Below are positions 17,763 through 26,711 of a stretch of 64,000 nucleotides of DNA, in pieces. The notes beneath the pieces were generated by a model that saw only the letters and a list, made by a program, of their open reading frames with translations, made no database searches and was not told the DNA's origin. The stretch comes from Hydrogenophaga sp. (GTDB taxonomy: Bacteria > Pseudomonadota > Gammaproteobacteria > Burkholderiales > Burkholderiaceae_C), in assembly GCF_011772445.1 (NCBI RefSeq), contig NZ_WVZN01000047.1, positions 259,712 through 323,711 on the forward strand, given 5' to 3'. The position numbers were made by a program, and so were the translations under genes. The number at the start of each line of letters is the position of its first letter. Position 1 is the stretch's first letter.

Positions 17763-18533
17763 TCAGAAGGCGGGTGTGCGCTTGTCCAGGAAGGCGGCGA
17801 TGCCCTCGCGGTGCTCGGCGTGGCCGGCGTACTCGTAGGCGCGATCCACCAGCGCGTCGGCGGGGGTGCCGGCGGCCAGTGCGCGCAGGGTCTGCTTGTT
17901 CAGGCGCGCGGCCTCTGGCGAGAGCTCGGCCATGCGCCGTGCGCGGGTGAGCACCTCGTCGGCCAGCACCGCCTCGGGCACCACGGCGTGCAGGAAGCCG
18001 CGCGACAGCATCGTGGGTGCGTCCAGCACCGCCGCCTGCAGCAGCATCTCGCGCGCCGTGGCCAGGCCGGCCTCACGCGCCACCAGCGCGGCCTCGCGCG
18101 GCGCCATGGGAAAACCCAGGCGCGCGATGGGCGCGCCGAAGCGCGCGGACGCGCTGGCCACGCGGATGTCGCAACAGCTCGCGATCTCCACGCCCGCGCC
18201 CATGCAGTGGCCGTCGATCCGGGCGATGACGGGCTTGTCGCAATCCAGCAGCGCCGACAGGCCGCCCCAGACCTCGCGCTCGTGGAAGTCGCGCAGGCTG
18301 TCCTGGTCGAAGCGGAAACCGGGGTACTCGGCGATGTCGCCGCCCGCGCAGAAGTGGGCGCCCTCGCCTGCCACGACCAGCACGCGCACATCGGCGCGCG
18401 TGGACAGGTCGGCCACGGTCTCGGCGAGTTCGCGCCACATCGCGCGCGACATGGCGTTGAACTTCGCCGGGCGGCGGATCGTCAGGCGCGCGATGGCGCC
18501 GTCGATGGCGAGTTGCAGTCCTTCCGCTGGCAA
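17763..18533 (-). CDS. Enoyl-CoA hydratase/isomerase in the malonate operon
   Basis: A 256-residue crotonase-superfamily protein. The oxyanion-hole motifs are AHFCAGGDIAEYPG and GHCMGAGVEIASCCDIRVAS. It appears to start with TTG at 18533: no ATG or GTG is available before the conserved region, GGAG lies 8 bases upstream, and the start is only a few bases after the upstream stop. Its reaction in malonate use is unclear. It may act on a side product or a related acyl-CoA. Confidence 0.85.
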   Translation of the reverse strand: MPAEGLQLAIDGAIARLTIRRPAKFNAMSRAMWRELAETVADLSTRADVRVLVVAGEGAHFCAGGDIAEYPGFRFDQDSLRDFHEREVWGGLSALLDCDKPVIARIDGHCMGAGVEIASCCDIRVASASARFGAPIARLGFPMAPREAALVAREAGLATAREMLLQAAVLDAPTMLSRGFLHAVVPEAVLADEVLTRARRMAELSPEAARLNKQTLRALAAGTPADALVDRAYEYAGHAEHREGIAAFLDKRTPAF

Positions 18534-18537
18534 TCGA

Positions 18538-19533
18538 TCACTCCAGCTTGGCGCCCGAGGCCTTGACCACCTGCGCCCACTTGCTCACCTCGGCGCTGAC
18601 GAACTTGCCGAAGGCCGGGCCGGTGACGTCCGGGAACTCGGCGCCCTGCGCGGCCCAGACGGCCTTGGCCTCGTCCGTGGTGCAGGCCTTGCGAAGCTCC
18701 TCGATCGCGCGCGCCTGCGCGTCGGCCGGCGTGCCCTTGGGCGCCCACACACCGTACCAGGTGGTCACGTTGTACTGGGGCAGGCCCACCTCGGCCGCGC
18801 AGGGCACGTCGGGGAAGGCCGGGTTGCGCTTGGCGCCCGAGACCATCAGGGGCTTGATGCGCCCGCCCTTGATGTGTCCGGCCGAAGAGCCCAGGCCGTC
18901 GAACATCATGTCCACATTGCCCGCGATCAGGTCGGCCAGCGCGGGGCCCGCGCCGCGGTACGGAATGTGGGTGATGAAGGTGTTGGTCTGCTGCTTGAAC
19001 AGCTCGCCCGCCAGGTGGTGCGAGGTGCCGCTGCCCGCCGAGGCGTAGTTGAGCTTGCCCGGGCTGGCCTTGACCTGCGCGAGGAAGGCCTTGAAGTCGG
19101 GCGCGGTGATGTTCTTCGGGTTCACCACCACCACCTGCGGCACGCTGGCCACCAGGATCAGCGGCACGAGGTCGGTCTCGATGTTGTAGTCGAGCTTGGG
19201 GTACATGCTGGGGGCGATGGAGTGGTGCACCGCGCCCATGAACAGGGTGTAGCCATCGGGCGCTGCCTTGGCCGCGATGCTCGCGCCCAGCGTGCCACCC
19301 GCGCCGCCCCGGTTGTCGATGACCAGCGCCTTGCCGGCCAGGCGCGTGAACGACGCGCCCATGGGGCGCGCGAAGGCGTCGGTGCCACCGCCGGCCGGGA
19401 ACGGCACGACCAGGGTCACCGGACGCGAGGGCCAGGTCGATTGCGCGCGAACGCCGAGGGTGCCGGCCGGGCCGAGCACGGCGCTGGCGACAGCGGCGCG
19501 CAGCAGCGTGCGCCGTTGGAAGGGCTGGTTCAT
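18538..19533 (-). CDS. Bug-type (tripartite tricarboxylate) periplasmic binding protein
   Basis: A 331-residue Bug/TctC-family receptor. The N-terminus FQRRTLLRAAVASAVLG is an export signal with an adjacent arginine pair. Family stretches include VTLVVPFPAGGGTDAFARP, THIPYRGAGPALADLIAGN and MFDGLGSSAGHI. Located in the mat operon, it probably captures malonate or a related dicarboxylate in the periplasm. No TctA/TctB membrane subunits are nearby, so it must work with distant ones or another carrier. Confidence 0.9.
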   Translation of the reverse strand: MNQPFQRRTLLRAAVASAVLGPAGTLGVRAQSTWPSRPVTLVVPFPAGGGTDAFARPMGASFTRLAGKALVIDNRGGAGGTLGASIAAKAAPDGYTLFMGAVHHSIAPSMYPKLDYNIETDLVPLILVASVPQVVVVNPKNITAPDFKAFLAQVKASPGKLNYASAGSGTSHHLAGELFKQQTNTFITHIPYRGAGPALADLIAGNVDMMFDGLGSSAGHIKGGRIKPLMVSGAKRNPAFPDVPCAAEVGLPQYNVTTWYGVWAPKGTPADAQARAIEELRKACTTDEAKAVWAAQGAEFPDVTGPAFGKFVSAEVSKWAQVVKASGAKLE

Positions 19534-19584
19534 CTTGTCTCCTTGGTGGTTATGAAGCCGACGGGCCTGGCGCCCAGGTCACCA

Positions 19585-20922
19585 TCAACGGTACAGGGCC
19601 TCGACGGCCCCGCCTATCGGGATTTTTCCCGCTGCCAGCATGGCCCGGTGCTTGTCCAGGCGCCGCAGATCGTAGAGGTAGTTCACCATGAGGCCAAAGG
19701 ACTGCTTGTTGCCCTTGGCGGAAGGGTCCCCGCCCCAATGGATGCGCTCGACGCGCGCCCCGTTGCCCAGGTGGAAGCGGGCCACCGGGTCCAGGGGTTT
19801 GCCGTCGAGCAGTTCGTGGCCCAGGTAGCGCGCCGCCCAGGAGAGCAAGGCCTGGCGCTCGGGGGCCTTTTCGTCGAGTTCGCCCCAGCGGTCCCAGGCC
19901 GCGAGCAGCTCGGCCGGCGCCTGTTTGGCCAACCAGGCGCGCAGCCCGGGAATGGGCGACAGCGTGGCGAAGGTGCGCAGGCGCGGGAATTCTTCCTTCA
20001 GCGTGTCCACCACGCGCTTGATCAGCGAGTCGCCGAAGCTCACGCCGCGCAGGCCCACCTGGGTGTTGCTGATGGAATAGAAGATGGCCGTGGTGGCGCG
20101 CGAGAGGTCGGCCGGCGCGGCCGATTCGTCCAGCAGCGGCGTGATGCTGCCGGCGATCTCGTTCATCAGCGCCACCTCGACGAAGATCAGCGGCTCGCCC
20201 GGCAGGCGCGGGTGGAAGAAGCCATAGCAGCGCCGGTCGCTGTCCAGGCGGTTCTTCATGTCGTTCCAGCCACGCACGTCGTGCACCGCTTCGTAGCGGA
20301 TGAGTTTTTCGATCAGCGAGGCCGGCGAGTCCCAGCTGATGCGGCGCAGCTCGAGGAAGCCGACGTCGAACCAGGTGGAGAACATGTACTCCATTTCCAC
20401 GTCCAGCGCCTGCAGGCGCGCGTCGCTGCGCAGCGCGGACTGCAGCTCGGCGCGCAGCGCGACGAGGAAGGGGATGCCCTGGGGATTGGCGCTGAAGCGC
20501 TGCAGGATGCGCCGACGCGGCGACACGGTGGCGCGGCGGTAGCGCACCTCGGCGGCGGCCTCGTCGGGCGTGCCCACGGCCGCCTGGTACTCGGCCTGGG
20601 CTTTCTTCACCTTCTGCGGGTCGGCCATGAAGTGCTCGCTCATCAGCAGCCAGAGATCGCGCCGCTGCGCGGGCTCGGCCTGGCCGTACCAGTCGATCAG
20701 CGCCTGGGCGCGCCGGCCCCCTTCGACCTCGCTCACCAGCGGATCGACCACGCCCTTGAGCTGATCGAGCAACTGCCGCAGCGCGCGTGGCGCCAGCGCT
20801 TCGCCCTCCTGGCGCAGGCGCGCGCGCAGCCGCTCGTTTGTGGAGCGCGGCGCGGGGCCCTTCTCCTTGGCGGGCAAGCGCAGCCGCGACACCCGCTCGG
20901 CGATCCACTGCCCGGTGTTCAT
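19585..20922 (-). CDS. matA: Malonyl-CoA decarboxylase
   Basis: A 445-residue malonyl-CoA decarboxylase (MCD family): malonyl-CoA to acetyl-CoA and CO2. Recognisable parts are the helical N-terminal domain and the catalytic GNAT-like domain with CYGFFHPRLPGEPLIFVEVA, ATTAIFYSISNTQVGLRGVS and FATLSPIPGLRAWL. The end region FHLGNGARVERIHWGGD followed by GLMVNYLYDL is typical. It lies between the regulator matR and the Bug receptor and works with matB to convert malonate to acetyl-CoA. Confidence 0.95.
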   Translation of the reverse strand: MNTGQWIAERVSRLRLPAKEKGPAPRSTNERLRARLRQEGEALAPRALRQLLDQLKGVVDPLVSEVEGGRRAQALIDWYGQAEPAQRRDLWLLMSEHFMADPQKVKKAQAEYQAAVGTPDEAAAEVRYRRATVSPRRRILQRFSANPQGIPFLVALRAELQSALRSDARLQALDVEMEYMFSTWFDVGFLELRRISWDSPASLIEKLIRYEAVHDVRGWNDMKNRLDSDRRCYGFFHPRLPGEPLIFVEVALMNEIAGSITPLLDESAAPADLSRATTAIFYSISNTQVGLRGVSFGDSLIKRVVDTLKEEFPRLRTFATLSPIPGLRAWLAKQAPAELLAAWDRWGELDEKAPERQALLSWAARYLGHELLDGKPLDPVARFHLGNGARVERIHWGGDPSAKGNKQSFGLMVNYLYDLRRLDKHRAMLAAGKIPIGGAVEALYR

Positions 20923-20959
20923 CGGGAAACCTCCGTGCAGCGCGCTGCGGTGCGGGCGT

Positions 20960-21628
20960 TCATGCGCTCAACCTCGACTTCTGCTGCCGCGCCAGCTCGC
21001 GCAGCGCCACGCGCTGGCGCGTGAGGTGGGTGCGCATGGCGGCCTCGGCGCCTTCGGCGTCGCGCGCCTTCAGCGCGGCGAACACCGCCATGTGCTCGGA
21101 CAGGCTCTGCTCCAGCCGGCCCGGCGCGTGCAGCTGCTGCAGCCGCGCCAGCTTGAGGATCTTGCGCAGGTCACCGATGACCTGGGCCAGCCAGCGGTTG
21201 TCGGCCAGCGCGATGATGGCCTCGTGGATGGCGAAATTGATGGCGTAGTAGTCGTTGATGCGCCTGGCCCGCGCGGCGCGGTTGAGCTTGTCGTGCAACT
21301 GCTCCAGCGCCACCAGCTCCGCGTCGCTGGCATTGCTGGCGGCCTCGAAGGCGCAGCGGCCCTCCAGCAGGGCGATGACAGGAAAAATCTCGTCGAGGTC
21401 GCGCTCGGTGATTTCGGCCACGAAGCAGCCGCGGCGCGGCTCGTGGCGCAGCAGGCCCTCCGCCGTGAGCACCTTCAGCGCTTCGCGCAGCGGTGTGCGC
21501 GAGATGCCCAGCGCCTCGCACAGTGCGGGTTCGTCCAGGTAGCTGCCGGGCGCCAGTTCGCCAGCGAAGATGCGCTCGCGAAGCCGCGAGGCCACTTCAT
21601 CGTGCAGGGAGTTGAGCACCACGCGCAT
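20960..21628 (-). CDS. matR: GntR-family (FadR-type) regulator of the malonate operon
   Basis: A 222-residue regulator with an N-terminal winged helix (ALCEALGISRTPLREALKVL, about residues 36-55) and a C-terminal all-helical FCD ligand domain. It is the first gene of the matR-matA-Bug-ech-matB unit. MatR proteins are repressors released by malonate, so this name is assigned by context. An AT-rich palindrome lies just upstream of its start and could be its operator. Confidence 0.85.
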   Translation of the reverse strand: MRVVLNSLHDEVASRLRERIFAGELAPGSYLDEPALCEALGISRTPLREALKVLTAEGLLRHEPRRGCFVAEITERDLDEIFPVIALLEGRCAFEAASNASDAELVALEQLHDKLNRAARARRINDYYAINFAIHEAIIALADNRWLAQVIGDLRKILKLARLQQLHAPGRLEQSLSEHMAVFAALKARDAEGAEAAMRTHLTRQRVALRELARQQKSRLSA

Positions 21629-21630
21629 TG

Positions 21631-21648
21631 GTAATCATCCGTAATTAC
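21631..21648. promoter_or_regulatory. Candidate MatR operator
   Basis: GTAATCATCCGTAATTAC contains the perfect palindrome GTAATTAC (21641-21648) and a second GTAAT half. It sits 3-20 bp in front of the matR start in an AT-rich pocket, where an autoregulatory GntR site would be expected. Confidence 0.4.
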
Positions 21649-21736
21649 AGCTAATTCTCATAGAAGAACCGGGCGGCTGTCACGGGGAAAACCCGCGCCG
21701 CCGACGGGCGGTGCGCCGGTGACGGTTTCGAGAGGA

Positions 21737-24310
21737 ATGCCCGAGGTGTTCAGAACACGAAGCCTCAGGCATCCGCTGTCACACGCCCCATCCGCCCGCA
21801 TGCAACGCAAATCACTCGACGAGGCGCGACCGCGCAGCGCGTCTGCTGGTCGCCCGTCACCCCGGGTTGACCCGCCCGACCCCGCGCACGGCCCCTCTCC
21901 CACCGCGTTCCGCCACCCCGCCCCCCGCCAGCCGGTGAAACCGGCCGCACCCCACGCAGCCAGGAGCCAACACCTCAAACACGGCATCGACGCCGTCACC
22001 GGCAAGCCCTGCGTCGAATTCATCGGCACGGCCGCCCGCGCACTGAACGAGCGGGTGAGGGCTGCGCTGCTCGAACGCCTGCACCGCATGTGGGAGCCAT
22101 TGGCGGGGTGGCCGGCGGCGAATGCCTTGATCGACCTGTGCTGCCAGCACAAGCTCTCGCCCGCGAGCGCCCTGGCATTGATCGCGGACGAGGCGCTGTG
22201 GAACACGTTGTGCCACGCGAAGCCGGGCGGATCACGCGCCCGCGCGGCGGTGGTGGCCAGCCTGGTGCGCCTGGGCGACGCGGGGCTGGCCGCTCAGGTG
22301 CTCGGCGCTTGTCCCGCGGGGCGCGACCGCCGGCTCGTGGTGAGGCGTCTGTTGGTGGACCCCGGCCGGCCACTGGACGGGCCCCATTCGTGCGAGTGGC
22401 GAAGCCTGCTCGACGCGAGCTTTGACGACCTGCTGGGGCGAGAGAACGGCCAATACGAGGCGCTGCGGCCCGCCATTCTCGAGGTGCGCCGGCAATGGCG
22501 TCGCCAGCACCAGGAAGGTCGCCCCCTCCACGACCTGCAGGCCGAGCTGCGCCAGTCGGGCTTCTGCATCGATGTCGGCCCGGCGGGCATGGCGACCGTT
22601 TCCCTGGAGGAAGGCACCGAAGCCACGCCTGCGCTCCTGAACCTGCTGCTGTCGTATGTCTCGGCGGGGCTGACGGACGAGGCCACGGCAGACCTGTCCG
22701 TGGACGTGCTGTTCAAGGCGCTGCAGGCCTTCGGCCTGTGCTGTGGAGACGGTCAATCCGTGTACCTCGCCGAGGCCTCCGCGTTCATGCCCTTCAAACA
22801 GCAATGCCTGATCATGCGCAGCGAGCGGCTCGTCGCGCTCACCGCCTTTGTGCGCCAGGCCTGCGTGCTGTTGCTGGGCACCGACCTGGCCGCCGCCATC
22901 GAGTCGCTGCTGCGCGCCAGCCTGTGGCTGAACGATCCGCTGATCCGCACCGACCCGGGCTACCAGAAGGCCTGGCTGAAGGCCGTGGCGGTTCACGGCT
23001 GCGCCGGCCTGTGGCTCAAGACACAGCACTACCAGCCCAAAGACGTGAGCGCCCAGCTCCTGCCGATGCTGCTGGACTGCCTCAAGGCCATCGAGTCCCC
23101 CCGCGCGGCGCTGCGTTTCGTCCGGGACATCCTGGCGTTTCTGAAGCACCTCGGGCGGTCGATGGGCACGGGGGCCACGGGCCCGCTGCGCATCGCCTGG
23201 ATCGAGGTGCGCGACGATTGGCTAGACCTCGTGGTGCACGGCGTCGCCGCCCTGGTCAAACGCTCGGCCCAGTGGCCCACCCCCGAGGGGGAGGCACTGG
23301 CCCAGTGGACCTGGTTGACGGCTGCCGTGCTGGAACTGGCGCGCCAGGGCGACGACCCGTTCAAACCGGGCGTGCCCCGGCCAGCGGAGCGTCTGTACTT
23401 CGGCCCCTGCCTGGCCCACTTCCAGCTCAAGGGGGAACCCTTCTCACTCTCGCTGGAGCTGCTGGGCAGCGAGGTCTCGTTGCTGCACACCTTCCATCCC
23501 TCGCTGGACAAGATGCGCGATCTGTTCGCGATCTGCCCGATCGAGGTCCTCTCCTGCGTGCTGCACTGGCCCGTGCCCAGCCTCTGGACGCCGGAATGGA
23601 TGTCGCGTCCGATCGCCGCCGACGAGGTTCTGACCCATGAGCTGTTGGGTCAGGACCTGCAGCTCATGGTGTTGCGCGATCTGCTGGAGCGGGGGCTGCT
23701 TCGACCCGAGAATCTGGCGCCCGTGCTGAGCCGTCTGGCTGGCGCGAAGGAGTTTCCTGCGCTGCTGGCCTTGTGTCGCACCCACCCGGAACTTGACGGC
23801 GTGGCCTTCAGCACCTTGCTCGACATGGGCCACCCGGGCAACGCGGCGGCAAACTGGCGGCCGGGCATGCCTGCCGTGCTGGCCTGGCTCCAAGACGCCG
23901 CCGACCCCACCTCGGAAGTCGACGCGCGCGCCTTGTCCATTGCGCTGGCCCTGGTCATCCGCCGGCTGCGCCACACGCCACAGGCCAACGACCAGGACCT
24001 GCGGGACATGGGCGCCGGGCTGAGCCTGAGTCAGCACCCCGCCGTTCTCAAGGTCCAACTGGACACCCTCACCAACCAGCTCAACGATCCCGGGATCGTC
24101 GTGCCGCTGTTGCAGGGATGGATTCGACAGCGCATCACACGCCTCGTGAGCGGCGCTCTGGCACAGTCACCGACCGAACGCGCCCTGCTCAAGACCGTTC
24201 TCGACCGCTATCGGAAGGTGCTGAATCAGTTGCACGACCCCGAGCAGCGAGGACTGCTGCTCAATGAGTGGACGTACTTCAACGGGCACAAAAGAATGAT
24301 GAAGAAGTAG
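21737..24310 (+). CDS. Large uncharacterised protein, candidate type III effector (paralog 1)
   Basis: An 857-residue protein of no family I recognise. Residues 1 to about 85 are rich in Pro, Ser, Arg and His and look disordered, as in many type III effectors. The rest is predicted helical and rich in Leu/Ala. It is clearly paralogous to the protein at 29173-31950: WPAANALIDLCCQHKLSPAS matches LAAANAMLGLFAQLELPCAV, IESPRAALRFVRD matches RSPLAALRFVDE, and LRDMGAGLSLSQHP matches LRTIGAALNLGAD. There is no signal peptide or transmembrane helix. The gene at 24329-24880, tail-to-tail 18 bp away, looks like a secretion chaperone. The start is uncertain (GTG 21719, ATG 21737, ATG 21800). Confidence 0.75.
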   Translation: MPEVFRTRSLRHPLSHAPSARMQRKSLDEARPRSASAGRPSPRVDPPDPAHGPSPTAFRHPAPRQPVKPAAPHAARSQHLKHGIDAVTGKPCVEFIGTAARALNERVRAALLERLHRMWEPLAGWPAANALIDLCCQHKLSPASALALIADEALWNTLCHAKPGGSRARAAVVASLVRLGDAGLAAQVLGACPAGRDRRLVVRRLLVDPGRPLDGPHSCEWRSLLDASFDDLLGRENGQYEALRPAILEVRRQWRRQHQEGRPLHDLQAELRQSGFCIDVGPAGMATVSLEEGTEATPALLNLLLSYVSAGLTDEATADLSVDVLFKALQAFGLCCGDGQSVYLAEASAFMPFKQQCLIMRSERLVALTAFVRQACVLLLGTDLAAAIESLLRASLWLNDPLIRTDPGYQKAWLKAVAVHGCAGLWLKTQHYQPKDVSAQLLPMLLDCLKAIESPRAALRFVRDILAFLKHLGRSMGTGATGPLRIAWIEVRDDWLDLVVHGVAALVKRSAQWPTPEGEALAQWTWLTAAVLELARQGDDPFKPGVPRPAERLYFGPCLAHFQLKGEPFSLSLELLGSEVSLLHTFHPSLDKMRDLFAICPIEVLSCVLHWPVPSLWTPEWMSRPIAADEVLTHELLGQDLQLMVLRDLLERGLLRPENLAPVLSRLAGAKEFPALLALCRTHPELDGVAFSTLLDMGHPGNAAANWRPGMPAVLAWLQDAADPTSEVDARALSIALALVIRRLRHTPQANDQDLRDMGAGLSLSQHPAVLKVQLDTLTNQLNDPGIVVPLLQGWIRQRITRLVSGALAQSPTERALLKTVLDRYRKVLNQLHDPEQRGLLLNEWTYFNGHKRMMKK

Positions 24311-24328
24311 CCTCGGCGACGCGCCGCT

Positions 24329-24880
24329 TCAGGCGAAGATCAAGCCCGAGGCCATGGCGCGCGCCGTCTCATCCCCTTGCGCACCACCCGCCCCGGGGTC
24401 GACGGACGCGCTGGGTGCGAACACCGTCGACCACAAGGCCAGGTCGTCGATGAAGGCATCCAGCGTGGTGGCAAAGGACTGCGCGTCCAGGGTGGCAAAA
24501 GGCACCACCAGGTACAGCGTGACGAGCCCCGTGTCCGGGTCCAGGTGCAGGGTGGCTCCTTCGTTCTCGTCGCCGCCCGGACCGATGCGCACCGGGTGGC
24601 ACCCGCCACCGCGCCAGGCGTCGCTGCCGTCATCCGCTTCGTCGTCGTCCCACTCGCTGCCGGGGGCACCGAGCTGCGGCGGGCCAACTCGCGCAGCGTC
24701 GCCAGGGTGACCGTACACGTGCAGCGTGTGCGTACCAGGCTGCCATTCGACGGCAATCAATGAAGCCGCGCCAGCGTCCAGCACAACACCCGGCGCGCCA
24801 TCCAGGGCCCGGGCCGAACAGCCTCTCATCCGGCAGAAGTCCTGCGTCCAGCGGGTCAACAGATCAAGCGCCACGGGCAC
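24329..24880 (-). CDS. CesT/Tir-type type III secretion chaperone-like protein
   Basis: A 183-residue, strongly acidic protein. The pattern fits class I type III secretion chaperones: an N-terminal helix ([17 protein letters not shown]), a strand pair ([18 protein letters not shown]), then [20 protein letters not shown] and a final helix [16 protein letters not shown]. It is longer than usual because of an Asp/Gly-rich insert (about residues 78-100) and an Ala/Gly-rich tail. The start is GTG at 24880 (or 24874), inside the lgt end, so it is coupled to lgt. It converges on the 857-residue candidate effector gene. The call is pattern recognition, not a search result. Confidence 0.6.
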   Translation of the reverse strand: MPVALDLLTRWTQDFCRMRGCSARALDGAPGVVLDAGAASLIAVEWQPGTHTLHVYGHPGDAARVGPPQLGAPGSEWDDDEADDGSDAWRGGGCHPVRIGPGGDENEGATLHLDPDTGLVTLYLVVPFATLDAQSFATTLDAFIDDLALWSTVFAPSASVDPGAGGAQGDETARAMASGLIFA

Positions 24881-25679
24881 CCTCGCGCCCGCTCCACCAC
24901 CACAAGCCGATGCCCCCCACGATCATCGGCACGCACAGCCACTGCCCCATGCTCATGCCCAGCGCCAGCAGGCCCAGGTGCGCGTCGGGCTCGCGGAAGA
25001 ATTCGGCGATGAAGCGGAACACGCCGTAGCCCAGCAGGAACATGCCCGACACCTGGCCGGTCTTGCGCGGCTGGCGCGCGTAGAGCCACAGCAGCACGAA
25101 GAGCAGCACGCCTTCCAGCAGGAACTGGTAGACCTGCGAGGGATGGCGCGGCAGATCGCCCGCGCCGCGGAACACCATGCCCCAGGGCAGCGAGGGATCG
25201 GCCACGCGGCCCCACAGCTCGCCGTTGATGAAGTTGCCCACGCGCCCGGCCGCCAGGCCGGTGGGCACGCAGGGCGCGATGAAGTCCATCACCTGGAAGA
25301 AGGGCCGGCCGCGGCTGCGCGCGTACCACACCATGGCCAGCATCACGCCGAGCAATCCGCCGTGAAAGCTCATGCCGCCCTGCCAGACGTAGAACACCTC
25401 CAGCGGGTTCTGCAGGTAATAGGCGGGCTGGTAGAACAGGCAGTAGCCGATGCGCCCGCCCGCCACCACGCCGAGCACGCCGAGGAAGAGGATGTCCTCC
25501 ACGTCGCGCTTTTCCCAGGGGCGCGGCCGGGTGATGCTGGCGTAGGGTTCGTGCCGCAGGCGCAGGCGGCCCAGCCAGAAGAACAGCGCGAAGGCCGCGA
25601 GGTAGGTCAGGCCGTACCAGTGGATGGCGAGCGGCCCGATCTGCAGGGCCACGGGGTCGATCTGGGGGTGTTGCAGCAT
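24864..25679 (-). CDS. lgt: Prolipoprotein diacylglyceryl transferase
   Basis: A 271-residue inner-membrane enzyme that adds diacylglycerol to the lipobox cysteine of prolipoproteins. The invariant stretch [15 protein letters not shown] (Lgt signature) and [19 protein letters not shown] are present, together with [12 protein letters not shown]. The N-terminus [20 protein letters not shown] is typical. The end overlaps the start of the CesT-like gene by 17 bp, and a LysR gene lies 5 bp upstream on the same strand. Confidence 0.97.
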   Translation of the reverse strand: MLQHPQIDPVALQIGPLAIHWYGLTYLAAFALFFWLGRLRLRHEPYASITRPRPWEKRDVEDILFLGVLGVVAGGRIGYCLFYQPAYYLQNPLEVFYVWQGGMSFHGGLLGVMLAMVWYARSRGRPFFQVMDFIAPCVPTGLAAGRVGNFINGELWGRVADPSLPWGMVFRGAGDLPRHPSQVYQFLLEGVLLFVLLWLYARQPRKTGQVSGMFLLGYGVFRFIAEFFREPDAHLGLLALGMSMGQWLCVPMIVGGIGLWWWSGREGARGA

Positions 25680-25684
25680 GGCGG

Positions 25685-26605
25685 CTATTGTGAACGCCCG
25701 GCGTCGATGAAGCGCTGCAGCGCCGGGCTGAGCGCGGCGTCGCGCCAGACCAGGCTGGTTTCGCAGCGCGGCACCGCCTCGCCCTTGGGCAGGCCCACGG
25801 GCCGGTACACCACACCCGGCCGCTGGAATTGCCGCACGCTCTGCGGCACCCAGGCCAGGCCCAGGCCGGCCGACACCAGGTTCACGATGGTCTGCATCTG
25901 GATCGCCTCCTGCGCCACGCGCGGCTCGCGGCCGGCGGCGCGGTAGAGCTGCACCAGGGCATCGAAGACCTCGGGCAGGATGCGCCGCGGGAACATCACC
26001 AGCGGCTCGTCGGCCACGGCCATGAGCGAGAGGCGGGTGCGCGCGGCCAGCGGATGGGCGTCGGGCAGGGCCAACACCAGCGGCTCCGTCACCAGTGCAC
26101 GGTGCTGCAGGCCGGGGGCGCTGTCGCCGGGGGCGTGAAGCACGAATCCCGCGTCCAGGTCCCCCCGCGCGATGAGTTCGCGCTGCACGTCGCCCGTGGC
26201 CTCGATCAGCTCCAGCTCCACGCGCGGCCAGCGCTCGCGAAAGGCCCGCACCCACGGCGGCAGCAGGCTGAAGCCCACGGTGGAGACGAAGGCGATGCGC
26301 AGCCGGCCGCTCTCGCCCTGCGCCGCCGAGCGAGCCAGCGCGGGCAAGGCCTCGGCGCGGCGCAACAGCTCGCGCACCTCGGGCAACAGGGCCTCGCCGG
26401 CAGCGCTCAGCGCCACCTGGCGGCGGCTGCGTTCGAACAGGCGCACACCCAGCGCGGCCTCCAGCGAGGCGATCGCCTGCGTCAACGCCGGCTGCGTGAG
26501 GTGCAGCCGCGCGGCGGCGCGGCCGAAGTGCAATTCCTCCGCCAGCACGGCGAACTGGCGCCACTGCCGCCATTCGCCACGCTGCGGATTCTGGACCTTT
26601 GTCAT
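25685..26605 (-). CDS. LysR-family regulator divergent from ilvD
   Basis: A 306-residue LysR-type regulator. The N-terminal helix-turn-helix reads [20 protein letters not shown], followed by the linker [20 protein letters not shown] and a two-lobed ligand domain ([20 protein letters not shown]). It is divergent from ilvD with 106 bp between starts and upstream of lgt on the same strand. The target and ligand cannot be named; control of ilvD is possible from position. Confidence 0.9.
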   Translation of the reverse strand: MTKVQNPQRGEWRQWRQFAVLAEELHFGRAAARLHLTQPALTQAIASLEAALGVRLFERSRRQVALSAAGEALLPEVRELLRRAEALPALARSAAQGESGRLRIAFVSTVGFSLLPPWVRAFRERWPRVELELIEATGDVQRELIARGDLDAGFVLHAPGDSAPGLQHRALVTEPLVLALPDAHPLAARTRLSLMAVADEPLVMFPRRILPEVFDALVQLYRAAGREPRVAQEAIQMQTIVNLVSAGLGLAWVPQSVRQFQRPGVVYRPVGLPKGEAVPRCETSLVWRDAALSPALQRFIDAGRSQ

Positions 26606-26711
26606 AAGCCCAGCATATCAATGAATCGAGCCGATCCGATTGGATGCCCTCGCGGCGCTGTCGCATACTGCGAAGCTTTCCCCCTCCCCCACGACACCCG
26701 AGAGAGACGAC

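Noticed and set aside
17866..21024. A frame of more than 1,000 codons antisense to the malonate operon.
   Set aside because: Low-complexity shadow translation with no family similarity; the opposite strand encodes five recognisable proteins.
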